The notes beneath the pieces were generated by a model. It saw only the letters and a list, made by a program, of their open reading frames with translations, was not told the DNA's origin and searched no databases. Made by a program: the position numbers and the translations under genes. A stretch of 64,000 bases of DNA. Source: an uncultured Propionibacteriaceae bacterium (GTDB lineage: Bacteria > Actinomycetota > Actinomycetes > Propionibacteriales > Propionibacteriaceae). This document shows, one piece after another, positions 33,439-42,681 of the stretch; the first letter of the stretch is position 1, and each line of letters begins with the position of its first letter. The stretch covers positions 23,238 to 87,237 of the forward strand of contig CALBCJ010000003.1 in NCBI GenBank assembly GCA_937926975.1. Direction: 5' to 3'.

Positions 33439-33987
33439 GCTAGAGTCACCGGTCGTAGCATTTTTCAAGACTACGTTGCACCGTACCTGAAGAAGGCCGC
33501 TAAGGAGTCGGGTGACTTCAGAGGAGTCCTCCACAAGGAGGTCCACTCACTACCCGGCGTCAAGGTGACCAAGGACTTTAAGTACACCCGGCGCCCTCGG
33601 GGTAAGTACAACAAGCTGCGGGCTGCCTTCGACAACGGTGCGCGAGAGGACTTCCTCAAGGGTATGGACGAGGAAAAGCTTGTGGCCCACGGCTTCAGCG
33701 AGCAAGATATCGCGACCATCCGAAGCGGACGCCCTCCCGAGGGGTACCAGGTTCACCACAAGGCGCCTCTGGACGACTCCGGGACAAACGACAAGAGCAA
33801 CCTGATTCTCATCAAGAACTCGCGCGAGCACCAGCTGATCACCAATCACCAGAAGTGGGCTACCGAGAACCTCGAGGTGGGGCAGACGGACACTGTCACT
33901 TGGCCCGTCTTCCCTGACGATGCGCAGGTCTGGCCTAAGAAGCGTCGAGACGAAACGACCGTGCTACCCAATTTTGGGCAGGAGTGA
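33439..33987 (+). pseudogene. 5'-truncated HNH-type nuclease toxin (C-terminal tip)
   Basis: The frame is open from just after a stop at 33436 and encodes GRSIFQDYVAPYLKKAAKES without any ATG, GTG or TTG until the GTG at 33565. That GTG would give a 140-residue protein. The C-terminal part contains GYQVHHKAPLDDSGTNDKSN and later SREHQLITNHQ, an HNH/EndoVII-type metal-binding nuclease pattern found at the C-termini of polymorphic toxins. The delivery and repeat domains are missing, so this looks like a displaced toxin tip. Base composition is lower in GC than the flanks. It may be silent or expressed from the GTG. Confidence 0.7.
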
Positions 33988-34133
33988 CATCACTGCGAGA
34001 CCCCATCGACCGGATTGAGCGGCACCTGGGCGAGGTCTCGGCGGCGGGCCCGGTGGTGGTGCCTGAGGTTGAGGCGGCTGGCTCGAGCGAGGACGCCCGC
34101 GGCCGTACGGACGGTCGACACGCGGGCTCCTAG
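33984..34133 (+). CDS. Possible small protein coupled to the toxin fragment
   Basis: A 49-codon frame starts with a GTG that overlaps the toxin stop (GTGA), with AGG close upstream. It encodes TSLRDPIDRIERHLGEVSAA followed by an acidic tail. No family is recognised. The overlap suggests real coupling, but the frame is short and could be chance. Confidence 0.3.
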   Translation: MTSLRDPIDRIERHLGEVSAAGPVVVPEVEAAGSSEDARGRTDGRHAGS

Positions 34134-34163
34134 CCGCGAGGCGCCCGGCGGGGCCAGGGCGAA

Positions 34164-34169
34164 TAGACT
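34164..34169 (+). promoter_or_regulatory. -10 box of the small membrane protein gene
   Basis: TAGACT six bases before the GTG start. Confidence 0.45.
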
Positions 34170-34175
34170 CGCCGG

Positions 34176-34283
34176 GTGTCGTCGGCCAGCCCCTGGGTAC
34201 TGATCGTCGCAGTGGCCCTGATCGGGCTGGCTGCGCTGGCCGCCCTGGTCCGCCTGCTGCTCAGCGACCGCGACCCCGACTGA
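34176..34283 (+). CDS. Small single-pass membrane protein (35 residues)
   Basis: GTG start then SSASPWVLIVAVALIGLAAL and a further AALVRLLLSDRDPD. One hydrophobic helix with a short charged C-terminus. A TAGACT box six bases upstream supports a leaderless start, and the nitrobindin gene follows 16 bases later with its own AAGGAG. No family is recognised. Confidence 0.55.
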   Translation: MSSASPWVLIVAVALIGLAALAALVRLLLSDRDPD

Positions 34284-34299
34284 AGATCCAAGGAGAGCG

Positions 34300-34800
34300 A
34301 TGGCTTTCGAGATCCCGGCCCACCTCGACCCGAGCCTGGTCGCCCTGGCGTGGATGATCGGACGCTGGGAGGGGACCGGCAACGGCACCTGGCCCGGCCG
34401 GGGCGACTTCACCTACGGCTGCCAGGTCGACTTCGCTGAGAACGGCGGGCCGTACCTGCACTACCTGTGCCAGCTGTTCGAGCTCGACGAGGACGGCTCC
34501 CCGGTCCGGCCGATGCTGATGGAGACCGGCTTCTGGCGTCCCCAGCCCGACGCCAGCCTGGAGGTGGTGATGGCCCACCCCGACGGGTACGCCGAGGTCT
34601 GGTTCGGCTCGGTCAGCGGCGCCAAGATCGAGCTCACCACCGACGCGGTCGCCCGCACCCACAACGCCACCGAGTCGTACACGGGTGGTCACCGCCTGTA
34701 CGGGCAGGTCGACGGCGACCTGCTGTTCACAGTGGACCGGGCCACCGAGGAGCACCAGCTGCAGAGCTACCTGTGGGCCCGGCTGCGGAGGGTCGGATGA
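34300..34800 (+). CDS. Nitrobindin-type haem-binding beta-barrel protein
   Basis: A 166-residue FABP-like protein. The family's N-terminal motif is present as LAWMIGRWEGTGNGTWPG (GxWxGxG near residues 21-27) and a C-terminal HRLYGQVDGDLLF strand follows. Nitrobindins bind ferric haem in a ten-stranded barrel and isomerise peroxynitrite or bind NO; a haem-ligand histidine is expected late in the chain. AAGGAG lies six bases before the ATG. It overlaps ygfZ by four bases, a pairing that suggests shared work in Fe-S or oxidative damage control. Confidence 0.85.
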   Translation: MAFEIPAHLDPSLVALAWMIGRWEGTGNGTWPGRGDFTYGCQVDFAENGGPYLHYLCQLFELDEDGSPVRPMLMETGFWRPQPDASLEVVMAHPDGYAEVWFGSVSGAKIELTTDAVARTHNATESYTGGHRLYGQVDGDLLFTVDRATEEHQLQSYLWARLRRVG

Positions 34801-35771
34801 GAGTCGACGCCACCACCGGCCCCGACCAGGGCCTGCCCTGGCACTATGGCGACCCGATCGCCGAGCAGCGGCTGCTGGAGTCCGGCTCCGGCGCGGTCGA
34901 CCTGTCGAACCGGGACCTGCTCAGCATCAGTGGCCCCGACCGGCTGGGCTGGCTCCACTCGCTCACCAGCCAGGTCTTCGAGGGCCTGGCGCCGGGCAGC
35001 CCGGTCAGCGCGTACGTGCTCTCGCCGCAGGGCCACATTGAGCACGCCCTGTACGGGGTCGACGACGGCGAGACCCTGTGGGCCTGGACCGAGCCCGGCC
35101 GCGGACCGGCGCTCGTGGCCTGGCTGGACCAGATGAGGTTCCGGACGCGGGTCGAGGTGCGAGCCCTCGACGACCTGGCGCTGGTCTGGCGGCCTGGCAC
35201 CCCGCCGCCGGACGGGCGGCACCGTGCCGGGCAGGACTCGCTCGGCGGGTACGAGTCGTTCGTCCCGGCAGACCAGGTGGCAGCCCTGGTGGCGCCGGCC
35301 CCGGCCGGGACCTGGGCGTACGAGGCCCGCCGGATCGCGTTCGGGGTGCCGCGGCTCGACGTCGACATCGACGAGCGGACGATCCCCAACGAGCTGGGGG
35401 TGCCGTCGGCCGCGGTAGCGCTGGGCAAGGGCTGCTACCGGGGCCAGGAGACCGTCGCGCGGGTGCACAACCTCGGCCGACCGCCCAGGCGGCTGGTCCG
35501 GCTGCACCTGGACGGGTCGATGTCCGAGCTGCCCGAGCCCGGTGCTCCGCTCCACCAGGTTGGTGACGAGCAGGGCCGCCCGGTCGGGCGGGTCGGGCTC
35601 GCCGCGTACCACTACGAGCTCGGGCCGGTCGCACTGGCCCTGGTCAAGCGGCAGCTACCCGTGACTGCCGAGCTGGTGACCGGCCAGGTCGCCGCCGCCC
35701 AGGAGGTGCTGGTCGACCCGGAGGTCGGGGTGCACTTCCGCCCGAGTCAGGCGATGACTCCGAAGGTGTAG
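34797..35771 (+). CDS. ygfZ: Folate-binding protein YgfZ/GcvT-like (Fe-S cluster maintenance)
   Basis: A 324-residue protein related to aminomethyltransferase GcvT. The YgfZ signature KGCYRGQETVAR (KGCYxGQE) is present near residue 216. YgfZ uses tetrahydrofolate to help assemble or repair Fe-S enzymes. The ATG overlaps the nitrobindin stop (ATGA). Its 3' end overlaps the convergent deacetylase gene by 25 bases, so the two mRNAs are antisense to each other there. Confidence 0.93.
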   Translation: MRVDATTGPDQGLPWHYGDPIAEQRLLESGSGAVDLSNRDLLSISGPDRLGWLHSLTSQVFEGLAPGSPVSAYVLSPQGHIEHALYGVDDGETLWAWTEPGRGPALVAWLDQMRFRTRVEVRALDDLALVWRPGTPPPDGRHRAGQDSLGGYESFVPADQVAALVAPAPAGTWAYEARRIAFGVPRLDVDIDERTIPNELGVPSAAVALGKGCYRGQETVARVHNLGRPPRRLVRLHLDGSMSELPEPGAPLHQVGDEQGRPVGRVGLAAYHYELGPVALALVKRQLPVTAELVTGQVAAAQEVLVDPEVGVHFRPSQAMTPKV

Positions 35772-36712
35772 CCCTTGTTCTTCAGCCACGTCACCATGCC
35801 CGGCAGCGCCTCCAGGGTCAGCCGGCCGGTGGGGTCGGCATCGTGGTTGAGCACCACCGCCGCCTGCGGCTTCTGCGTCAGGGTGCTGGCCATCAGCCCG
35901 ACCATTCCGGATGCGGTGGACGGCTTGGCCTTGTCGGCGTCCCCGCTCATGCAGTTCCAGTCGATCCACCACAGCCCTCGCTGAGCGAGCTCCTGGTCAG
36001 GGCCGGCCATCTTCTTCCATGACAGGTGCCCGCCGGGGTACCGGTAGCCGGTGGTCTTGAAGCTCTCACCCAGCGCCTGCTTCAAGGCGGCCAGGCCCTT
36101 GTCCGTGTCCGCCCCGACGTTCTTGGCGCTGCCGACGCGGCCCGGGTACAGGTACTTGTAGTCGTGGGAGTAGCTGTGCAGGCAGACCGCGTGCCCCTCG
36201 TCGATGGCGCGCTTCAGCATCTGGGGCGCCTGGGGGACGAGCCGACCGATCACGAAGAAGGTCGCGGGGACCCCCAGCTCGCGCAGCTTGTCGAGCATCA
36301 GCGGGGTCAAGGTGGTGTTGGGGCCGTCGTCGAAGGTGAGGAAGGCGACCTTCTTGTCGGGGCCGCCGCCGGCCTTCAGCCAGGTGTGAACGTCTTTGGC
36401 GCTGAATGCGTACGCCTCGGCGCCGGCGTTGTGGTTCTTGCCGGCCACCAGCGAGCCGGTGCCCAGCGGGGGCTGGCTGGCGGTGGCGCTGGGGCTGCCC
36501 GAGCCGGAGGCCGTGGCCGAGCCGGACGGGGTGCTGGGTGCAGGGCTGGCGCTGCTCGGGGTCGGGCTAGCGCTGCTGGGACTGGGGCTGGGGGCCTCGG
36601 GGGTGGAGGCGGGCGCGGGAGCGGCCTCCGGCGTCTTGGCGCACGCCCCCAGCAGCGCGCTCGACCCGAGCAGAAGTGCGGTACGGCGACTCACAGGCAC
36701 ATCCGTCATCAT
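35747..36712 (-). CDS. Polysaccharide deacetylase lipoprotein
   Basis: The 321 residues start with a twin-arginine-like lipoprotein signal (SRRTALLLGSSALLGAC, lipobox cysteine near residue 24), then a Ser/Pro/Ala/Thr-rich spacer to about residue 85, and a NodB-type carbohydrate esterase domain. The catalytic motifs are TFDDGP, HSYSHDYKY (HxxxH-like metal histidines), and GYRYPGGH. It would remove acetyl groups from a cell-wall or surface glycan. Two adjacent ATG codons (36712, 36709) are possible starts and neither has a good ribosome site. Confidence 0.9.
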   Translation of the reverse strand: MMTDVPVSRRTALLLGSSALLGACAKTPEAAPAPASTPEAPSPSPSSASPTPSSASPAPSTPSGSATASGSGSPSATASQPPLGTGSLVAGKNHNAGAEAYAFSAKDVHTWLKAGGGPDKKVAFLTFDDGPNTTLTPLMLDKLRELGVPATFFVIGRLVPQAPQMLKRAIDEGHAVCLHSYSHDYKYLYPGRVGSAKNVGADTDKGLAALKQALGESFKTTGYRYPGGHLSWKKMAGPDQELAQRGLWWIDWNCMSGDADKAKPSTASGMVGLMASTLTQKPQAAVVLNHDADPTGRLTLEALPGMVTWLKNKGYTFGVIA

Positions 36713-36919
36713 GGCACGGCTGGGGTGGCAGCCCTGCCTGGGGTACGGGCCGACCGCCTGGCAGGACCTACCGGGCCTTGTGGCGCGAGGCCGCCTTCGT
36801 GCTGATCCGTGCCCCGGGTGGGCACGGGGACCGCGTCGAAGATCAGCTCGTGCGTCGGACCGCTGATTCGTGCCTGGGTGGAGACGGGTCCCCACCCTAG
36901 CCCGTCGCGGCCAGGCCGC

Positions 36920-36925
36920 TACCGT
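36920..36925 (+). promoter_or_regulatory. -10 box of the asparaginase gene (leaderless)
   Basis: TACCGT seven bases before the GTG start. Confidence 0.5.
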
Positions 36926-36932
36926 GCTGCTC

Positions 36933-37871
36933 GTGACTGATCCGGTGCTGGTCGAGGTGGTCCGTGGCGATCTGGTGGAGAGCGTCCACCATGCCAGGGC
37001 CGTGGTGGTGGCACCAGGCGGGGAGGTGGTCTGGTCGGCCGGTGACGTCGAGGCCTTGGTGTTCGCCCGGTCGTCGTCGAAGCCGATGCAGGCGGTCGCG
37101 ATGCTGCGCTGCGGGCTTGACGTCAGCGGCGCCGAGCTGGCGGTCTGCGGCGCCTCCCACCTGGGGGAGCCGTTCCACCTGGAGGCGGTCCGGCGGGTCC
37201 TGGCCGGGGCCGGGCTGGGCGAGGCCGACCTGCAGAACACCCCCGACCTGCCGATCAGCAGCTCGGCCCGTACGGACTGGCTGCGCGCCGGGCGCGGACC
37301 GGAGCCGATCACTCAGAACTGCTCTGGCAAGCACTCCGGGATGCTGCGGGCCTGCGTCCGCTCCGGCTGGCCGACCGACAGCTACCGCGACCCGGGGCAC
37401 CCGCTGCAGCAGCAGGTCCGGGCCGTGATCAGCGAGTACGCCTCGGAGCCGGTCGGCGACCCGTCGGTCGACGGCTGCGGGGCGCCGGTGTTCGCGACCT
37501 CCCTGGTTGGCCTGGCCCGCTCGTTCGGACGGATCGCCGCCGCCACGGAGGGGCCCGCCGCTCAGGTCGCCGAGGCCTACCGGGAGCACCCCGAGTACGT
37601 CTCGGGCACGGGCCACGACGACCTGCTGGTGCACCGCGCCGTGCCGGGGCTGATCTGCAAGGGTGGCGCCGAGGGCGTGATGGCGGCCGGGCTGCCGGAC
37701 GGGACCGGGGCCGCTCTCAAGATCATGGACGGCGGCTCCCGGGGTCGGCGCGAGCTGATGGTGCACCTGCTGCGCCGGGCCGGGGTCGACAGCCCGGCTC
37801 TGGAGCCGCTGGCGACCTCGCCGGTGCTGGGCCACGGGGAGCCGGTCGGCGTGGTCCGGGTCGTCGGCTGA
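36933..37871 (+). CDS. L-asparaginase II family protein
   Basis: A 312-residue protein of the PF06089 type, found in actinobacteria and rhizobia and unrelated in fold to E. coli AnsB. Recognisable segments are FARSSSKPMQAVAML, CGASHLGEPFHLEAV, NCSGKHSGML and VDGCGAPVFATSL. The SSSKP serine-lysine pair and the NCSGKH stretch fit the proposed Ser-Lys catalytic chemistry. It would release ammonium from asparagine. GTG start, leaderless-type promoter. It converges on typA three bases away. Confidence 0.88.
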   Translation: MTDPVLVEVVRGDLVESVHHARAVVVAPGGEVVWSAGDVEALVFARSSSKPMQAVAMLRCGLDVSGAELAVCGASHLGEPFHLEAVRRVLAGAGLGEADLQNTPDLPISSSARTDWLRAGRGPEPITQNCSGKHSGMLRACVRSGWPTDSYRDPGHPLQQQVRAVISEYASEPVGDPSVDGCGAPVFATSLVGLARSFGRIAAATEGPAAQVAEAYREHPEYVSGTGHDDLLVHRAVPGLICKGGAEGVMAAGLPDGTGAALKIMDGGSRGRRELMVHLLRRAGVDSPALEPLATSPVLGHGEPVGVVRVVG

Positions 37872-37874
37872 GAC

Positions 37875-39737
<1,863 letters not shown>

Positions 39738-39822
39738 GCACAGTCCTTCAGTGTGGGGAGACCAGACTGCGGCTGCGCAGCCGCCAGGCATTCTACTGTG
39801 CTTAGCTGCCGCCGCCTGTGCT

Positions 39823-39861
39823 TGATCGCCGCCGCCTTCGCGGCGGCTCGGCCGCTTCGCT
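39823..39861 (+). repeat. Interspersed repeat, module M1 copy c
   Basis: A 39-base unit TGATCGCCGCCGCCTTCGCG then GCGGCTCGGCCGCTTCGCT, the plus-strand equivalent of 16449-16543. A broken further copy (TGTGCTTAGCTGCCGCCGCC) stands just before it at 39797-39816. Confidence 0.85.
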
Positions 39862-39910
39862 AGAACCCCGGTTTTCCTCCTCGCGGTGAAGAGGTACTTC
39901 AGCCCGGGTA

Positions 39911-39945
39911 CAGCCAGTCGTTCTTCACCGCTGGTTCGTCCAGCC
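39911..39945 (+). repeat. Interspersed repeat, module M2 copy c (divergent)
   Basis: CAGCCAGTCGTTCTTC...TTCGTCCAGCC. It follows M1 and the CCTCCTC spacer in the same order as the other loci, but is more diverged in the middle. Confidence 0.65.
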
Positions 39946-39990
39946 GGGGGACTCGGCGGCCGGGTTTGGCTATGCGAGCTTGCTCGGCTG

Positions 39991-40185
39991 CTAGACCGCG
40001 ACCCGGCGCGGCTGACGCCCGGCCAGCGACTCCAGGGTGAGGATCCCGCGGAGCACCTCGTCGATCTCCTCGCGGAACAGGGCGTCCTCGCTGGTGTCCC
40101 GGGCCGCGCGGAGCACCCGTCGGACCCGGCGCTCCGCAGAGGTCCCCAGAACCTCCGGGGTGATCCGGTTCTCTCGCACCGACAT
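39991..40185 (-). CDS. Small hypothetical protein (64 residues)
   Basis: The start is set by AAGGAGG five bases before the ATG, one of the best ribosome sites in the window. The protein SVRENRITPEVLGTSAERRV continues RRVLRAARDTSEDALFREEI and ends LRGILTLESLAGRQPRRVAV. It is charged and probably helical, with no membrane segment. No family is recognised. It sits between two copies of the interspersed repeat and upstream of typA, about 250 bases away. Confidence 0.6.
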   Translation of the reverse strand: MSVRENRITPEVLGTSAERRVRRVLRAARDTSEDALFREEIDEVLRGILTLESLAGRQPRRVAV

Positions 40186-40340
40186 GCCGGCCTCCTTCGC
40201 TCGTCGGGGCCGAAGCCCACATAGCCCGGGTTGGCCCGGGGAGAAGTCCATGCGATGTGATCATCGCCGACGTGCGGTTGACAGTACCGTCACACCGCTG
40301 CTGCTAGGGGGAAGAGCCCCTCGGCGCGCCGTGCTGTGCT

Positions 40341-40379
40341 TAACTGCCGCCGCCTTCGCGGCGGCTCGGCCGCTTCGCT
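40341..40379 (+). repeat. Interspersed repeat, module M1 copy d
   Basis: TAACTGCCGCCGCCTTCGCG then GCGGCTCGGCCGCTTCGCT, followed by TAACCCCGGTCTTCCTCCTC, the same downstream order as the other loci. Confidence 0.85.
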
Positions 40380-40429
40380 GTAACCCCGGTCTTCCTCCTC
40401 AGAGCGAGAAGGTCCTCTTGCTTGTGGTT

Positions 40430-40495
40430 CAGCCTGTTGTTTCTCGCTCTTCGTCGTCCAGACCGGGGACTACGCGGCCCGGGCTGAGCGGACAG
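40430..40495 (+). repeat. Interspersed repeat, module M2 copy d (tandem unit 1)
   Basis: Starts CAGCCTGTTGTTTCTCG, contains TCGTCGTCCAGACCGGGG and ends GGCTGAGCGGACAG. It is the first of two tandem units; the shared end GGYTGAGCGGACAG defines the unit boundary. The 523-base stretch 40186-40708 contains only these repeats and no gene I can support. Confidence 0.75.
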
Positions 40496-40500
40496 GCGCA

Positions 40501-40576
40501 CAGCCGGTCGTTCCTCGTCGTTCGATCGTCCAGACGGCGTGCTCCGCGGCCGGACGTGGTCCGGTTGAGCGGACAG
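40501..40576 (+). repeat. Interspersed repeat, module M2 copy e (tandem unit 2)
   Basis: Starts CAGCCGGTCGTTCCTCGTCG, contains TTCGATCGTCCAGACGG and ends GGTTGAGCGGACAG. Its first 53 bases are nearly identical to 16346-16398 read from the other strand. Confidence 0.85.
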
Positions 40577-40708
40577 CCCTGCGAGTCGTGGCTGGGCTGC
40601 GCGGTCGGGGCAGGTACCTGGTCACCCGGCCGCTTGGAAAACCGGTGGCGCTGGGGGCCGCTCACCAGCACTCTGGATGGCGACACAACAGCTTCACACG
40701 ACGAGAGC

Positions 40709-40873
40709 AGGTGCGCTGAGGAACCGTACGGGCCGAGGGCCGGCGGTGATCGACACTTCATCGACAGGTCCCGGGTTCGACTCCCGGCCACCCACGGGTG
40801 GTAGCTCAGCTGGCAGAGCAGAACAGCCGCAGCCAGTACACGACCGTACGGTCCCCGAGCTCATCGCTCACCT
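40709..40873 (+). ncRNA. YrlA-type Y RNA with circularly permuted tRNA-like module (YrlA-1)
   Basis: The ends pair: AGGTG with CACCT, and ACCGTACGG (40723) with CCGTACGGT (40844). GGCCGA just inside the 5' strand resembles the GNCGA motif of bacterial Y RNAs that bind Rsr. Between them is a tRNA-like module in permuted order: a perfect T arm (CCGGG-TTCGACT-CCCGG, 40771-40787), an acceptor-like stem closed by a loop (CCACC-CACG-GGTGG), then TA and a D arm (GCTC-AGCTGGCA-GAGC, 40804-40819). Known YrlA RNAs mimic tRNA this way and are encoded next to rsr, as here. Transcript ends are approximate; no promoter was recognised. Confidence 0.85.
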
Positions 40874-41049
40874 TGCCGCCTCACGGGCCGGTCCTCACTC
40901 GACGCGGCTCCGGGCCGGGCTCGTCTCGGCGGCCGGCTCGGCACCACCGGTCCGTGAGACCTCAGACCCGTACGGTCGGCCCCGTGCCGTACGCCATCCA
41001 CGACCGTGCCCGCCCAGGGGCGGCCCGACCTGTGCCGAAAGGAGGCACC

Positions 41050-42633
41050 TTGTCTGTCCTGCGACTCTTCTCGACCCGTCAGACCCCGCAGAACCGCCCC
41101 GCCGACCACCGGCAGTCGCCGAACGCGGCCGGCGGGTACGGGTTCACCCTGGACGACGAGGCGCGGCTGCGCCGGTTCCTCACCCTCGGCACCGACGGCG
41201 GGACCTTCTACACCCGCCCGCTGCCGCTGACCGAGGACAACGCCCAGGTCGTGCTGCGGATGGCCGCGAGCGACCACGCCACCCTGGTCCGCACCATCGT
41301 CGAGGTCTCCACCCGGGGCGCCGCGCCGCGGCCCCAGCCGGCACTGTTCGCGCTGGCCATCGCCGCTTCTCACGGGACCGACGCCGAGAAGGCGGCGGCG
41401 CTGGCGGTGCTTGGGCAGGTAGCGCGGACCGGGACGCACCTGTTCTGGTTCGCCACGTACGTGGAGCAGTTCCGCGGCTGGGGCCGGGGGCTGCGGCGGG
41501 CTGTGGCTCGCTGGTACACCGAGACGCCGACCGACGCTCTCACGTACCAGACGGTGAAGTACCGCCAGCGTGACGGCTGGTCGCACCGTGACCTGCTGCG
41601 CCTGGCGCACCCGGTCACCCAGGAGCCGGCCCGGCGGGCCCTGTTCGACTGGGTCGTGCGCGGGGCGACCGGGGACGACACCCCCCGGCTGGTGACCGCG
41701 TTCGTCCGGGCCCAGGAGCCGGGTGCCGACGTGGCCCGGCTGGTCCGCGAGGAGCGGCTGACCTGGGAGATGCTGCCCAGCCAGGCGCTCACCGACCCGG
41801 CGGTCTGGGACGCGCTGCTCGACACCGGCGTGCCGCAGACAGCGCTGCTGCGCCAGCTGCCGCGGCTCACCCGGCTCGGGCTGCTGCCTGACACCGGCGG
41901 GCGGACCGACGAGGTGTGCGCCCAGATCACGGACCCCGGACGGCTCCGGGCGGCCCGGGTGCACCCGGTGGCGGTGCTGCTGGCGCAGCGTACGTACGCC
42001 TCGGGGCGGTCGCTGCGCGGCGAGGGGAGGTGGACGCCGAGCCGGAAGGTGGTCGACGCGCTCGACCGGGCCTTCTACGAGGCGTTCGGGGCGGTCGAGC
42101 CGACTGGGAAGCGCACTCTGCTGGCGCTCGACGTGTCCGGGTCGATGGTCCAGCCGGTCTCGGGCCTGCCGCTGTCGTGCCGGGAGGCGTCGGCTGCGCT
42201 GGCGCTGGTGACGCTGGCGGTGGAGCGTCAGGCTCAGGTGGTCGGGTTCACGTCCAAGACCTGGCGGGGCACCGGCCTCAGTGCGCTGACGATCTCACCG
42301 CGGCAGCGTCTCGACGATGCCGTACGGGCGGTCTCGCAGCTGCCCTTCAGCGGGACCGACTGCGCCCTGCCGATGCTCCACGCCCGTCAGGCGGGCCTGG
42401 AGGTCGACACGTTCGTCGTCTACACCGACAACGAGACCTGGGCCGGGTCGGTGCACCCCCACCAGGCGCTGCGGGCGTACCGGGAGGCCACCGGCATCCC
42501 GGCGAAGCTGGTTGTGGTCGCGATGACCGCGACCCAGGTCACGATCGCCGACCCGTCCGACGCCGGGATGCTCGACGTGGCCGGGTTCGACGCGGCGGTG
42601 CCGCAGGTCGTGTCGGACTTCGCACGCGCCTGA
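41050..42633 (+). CDS. rsr: Rsr, bacterial Ro60 orthologue (TROVE and von Willebrand A domains)
   Basis: A ring-shaped RNA-binding protein that holds Y RNA and misfolded RNAs and can tether PNPase. The TROVE domain starts at about residue 33 (GYGFTLDDEARLRRFLTLGT, GGTFYT) and contains the HEAT-like repeats to about 350. The C-terminal vWA domain has a complete MIDAS metal site: Asp361-x-Ser363-x-Ser365 (DVSGSM), Thr436 and Asp460. The TTG start is chosen for its AAAGGAGG four bases upstream and gives 527 residues, close to the Deinococcus protein. A Y RNA gene lies 176 bases upstream and another follows the next gene. Confidence 0.93.
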   Translation: MSVLRLFSTRQTPQNRPADHRQSPNAAGGYGFTLDDEARLRRFLTLGTDGGTFYTRPLPLTEDNAQVVLRMAASDHATLVRTIVEVSTRGAAPRPQPALFALAIAASHGTDAEKAAALAVLGQVARTGTHLFWFATYVEQFRGWGRGLRRAVARWYTETPTDALTYQTVKYRQRDGWSHRDLLRLAHPVTQEPARRALFDWVVRGATGDDTPRLVTAFVRAQEPGADVARLVREERLTWEMLPSQALTDPAVWDALLDTGVPQTALLRQLPRLTRLGLLPDTGGRTDEVCAQITDPGRLRAARVHPVAVLLAQRTYASGRSLRGEGRWTPSRKVVDALDRAFYEAFGAVEPTGKRTLLALDVSGSMVQPVSGLPLSCREASAALALVTLAVERQAQVVGFTSKTWRGTGLSALTISPRQRLDDAVRAVSQLPFSGTDCALPMLHARQAGLEVDTFVVYTDNETWAGSVHPHQALRAYREATGIPAKLVVVAMTATQVTIADPSDAGMLDVAGFDAAVPQVVSDFARA

Positions 42634-42668
42634 GGGACGGGCCGGCACCTGCTGAGGGCGCCGGCCCG

Positions 42669-42674
42669 TACCCT
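42669..42674 (+). promoter_or_regulatory. -10 box of the GTPase gene (leaderless)
   Basis: TACCCT seven bases before the ATG, no ribosome-binding sequence, so the GTPase gene has its own promoter 40 bases after rsr. Confidence 0.5.
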
Positions 42675-42681
42675 GGTCCTC

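Noticed and set aside
39738..40220. N-terminal extension of TypA by about 160 residues
   Set aside because: TypA begins a few residues before its G1 motif at the ATG 39737. The extension crosses the repeats and another small gene.
40430..40576. A small CRISPR array
   Set aside because: Only two units, with unlike lengths, no regular spacers and no cas genes in the window. The units belong to the interspersed repeat family.
40771..40819. A tRNA gene
   Set aside because: The T arm precedes the D arm and there is no anticodon arm in place. With the flanking stem and neighbouring rsr it is better read as a YrlA Y RNA.
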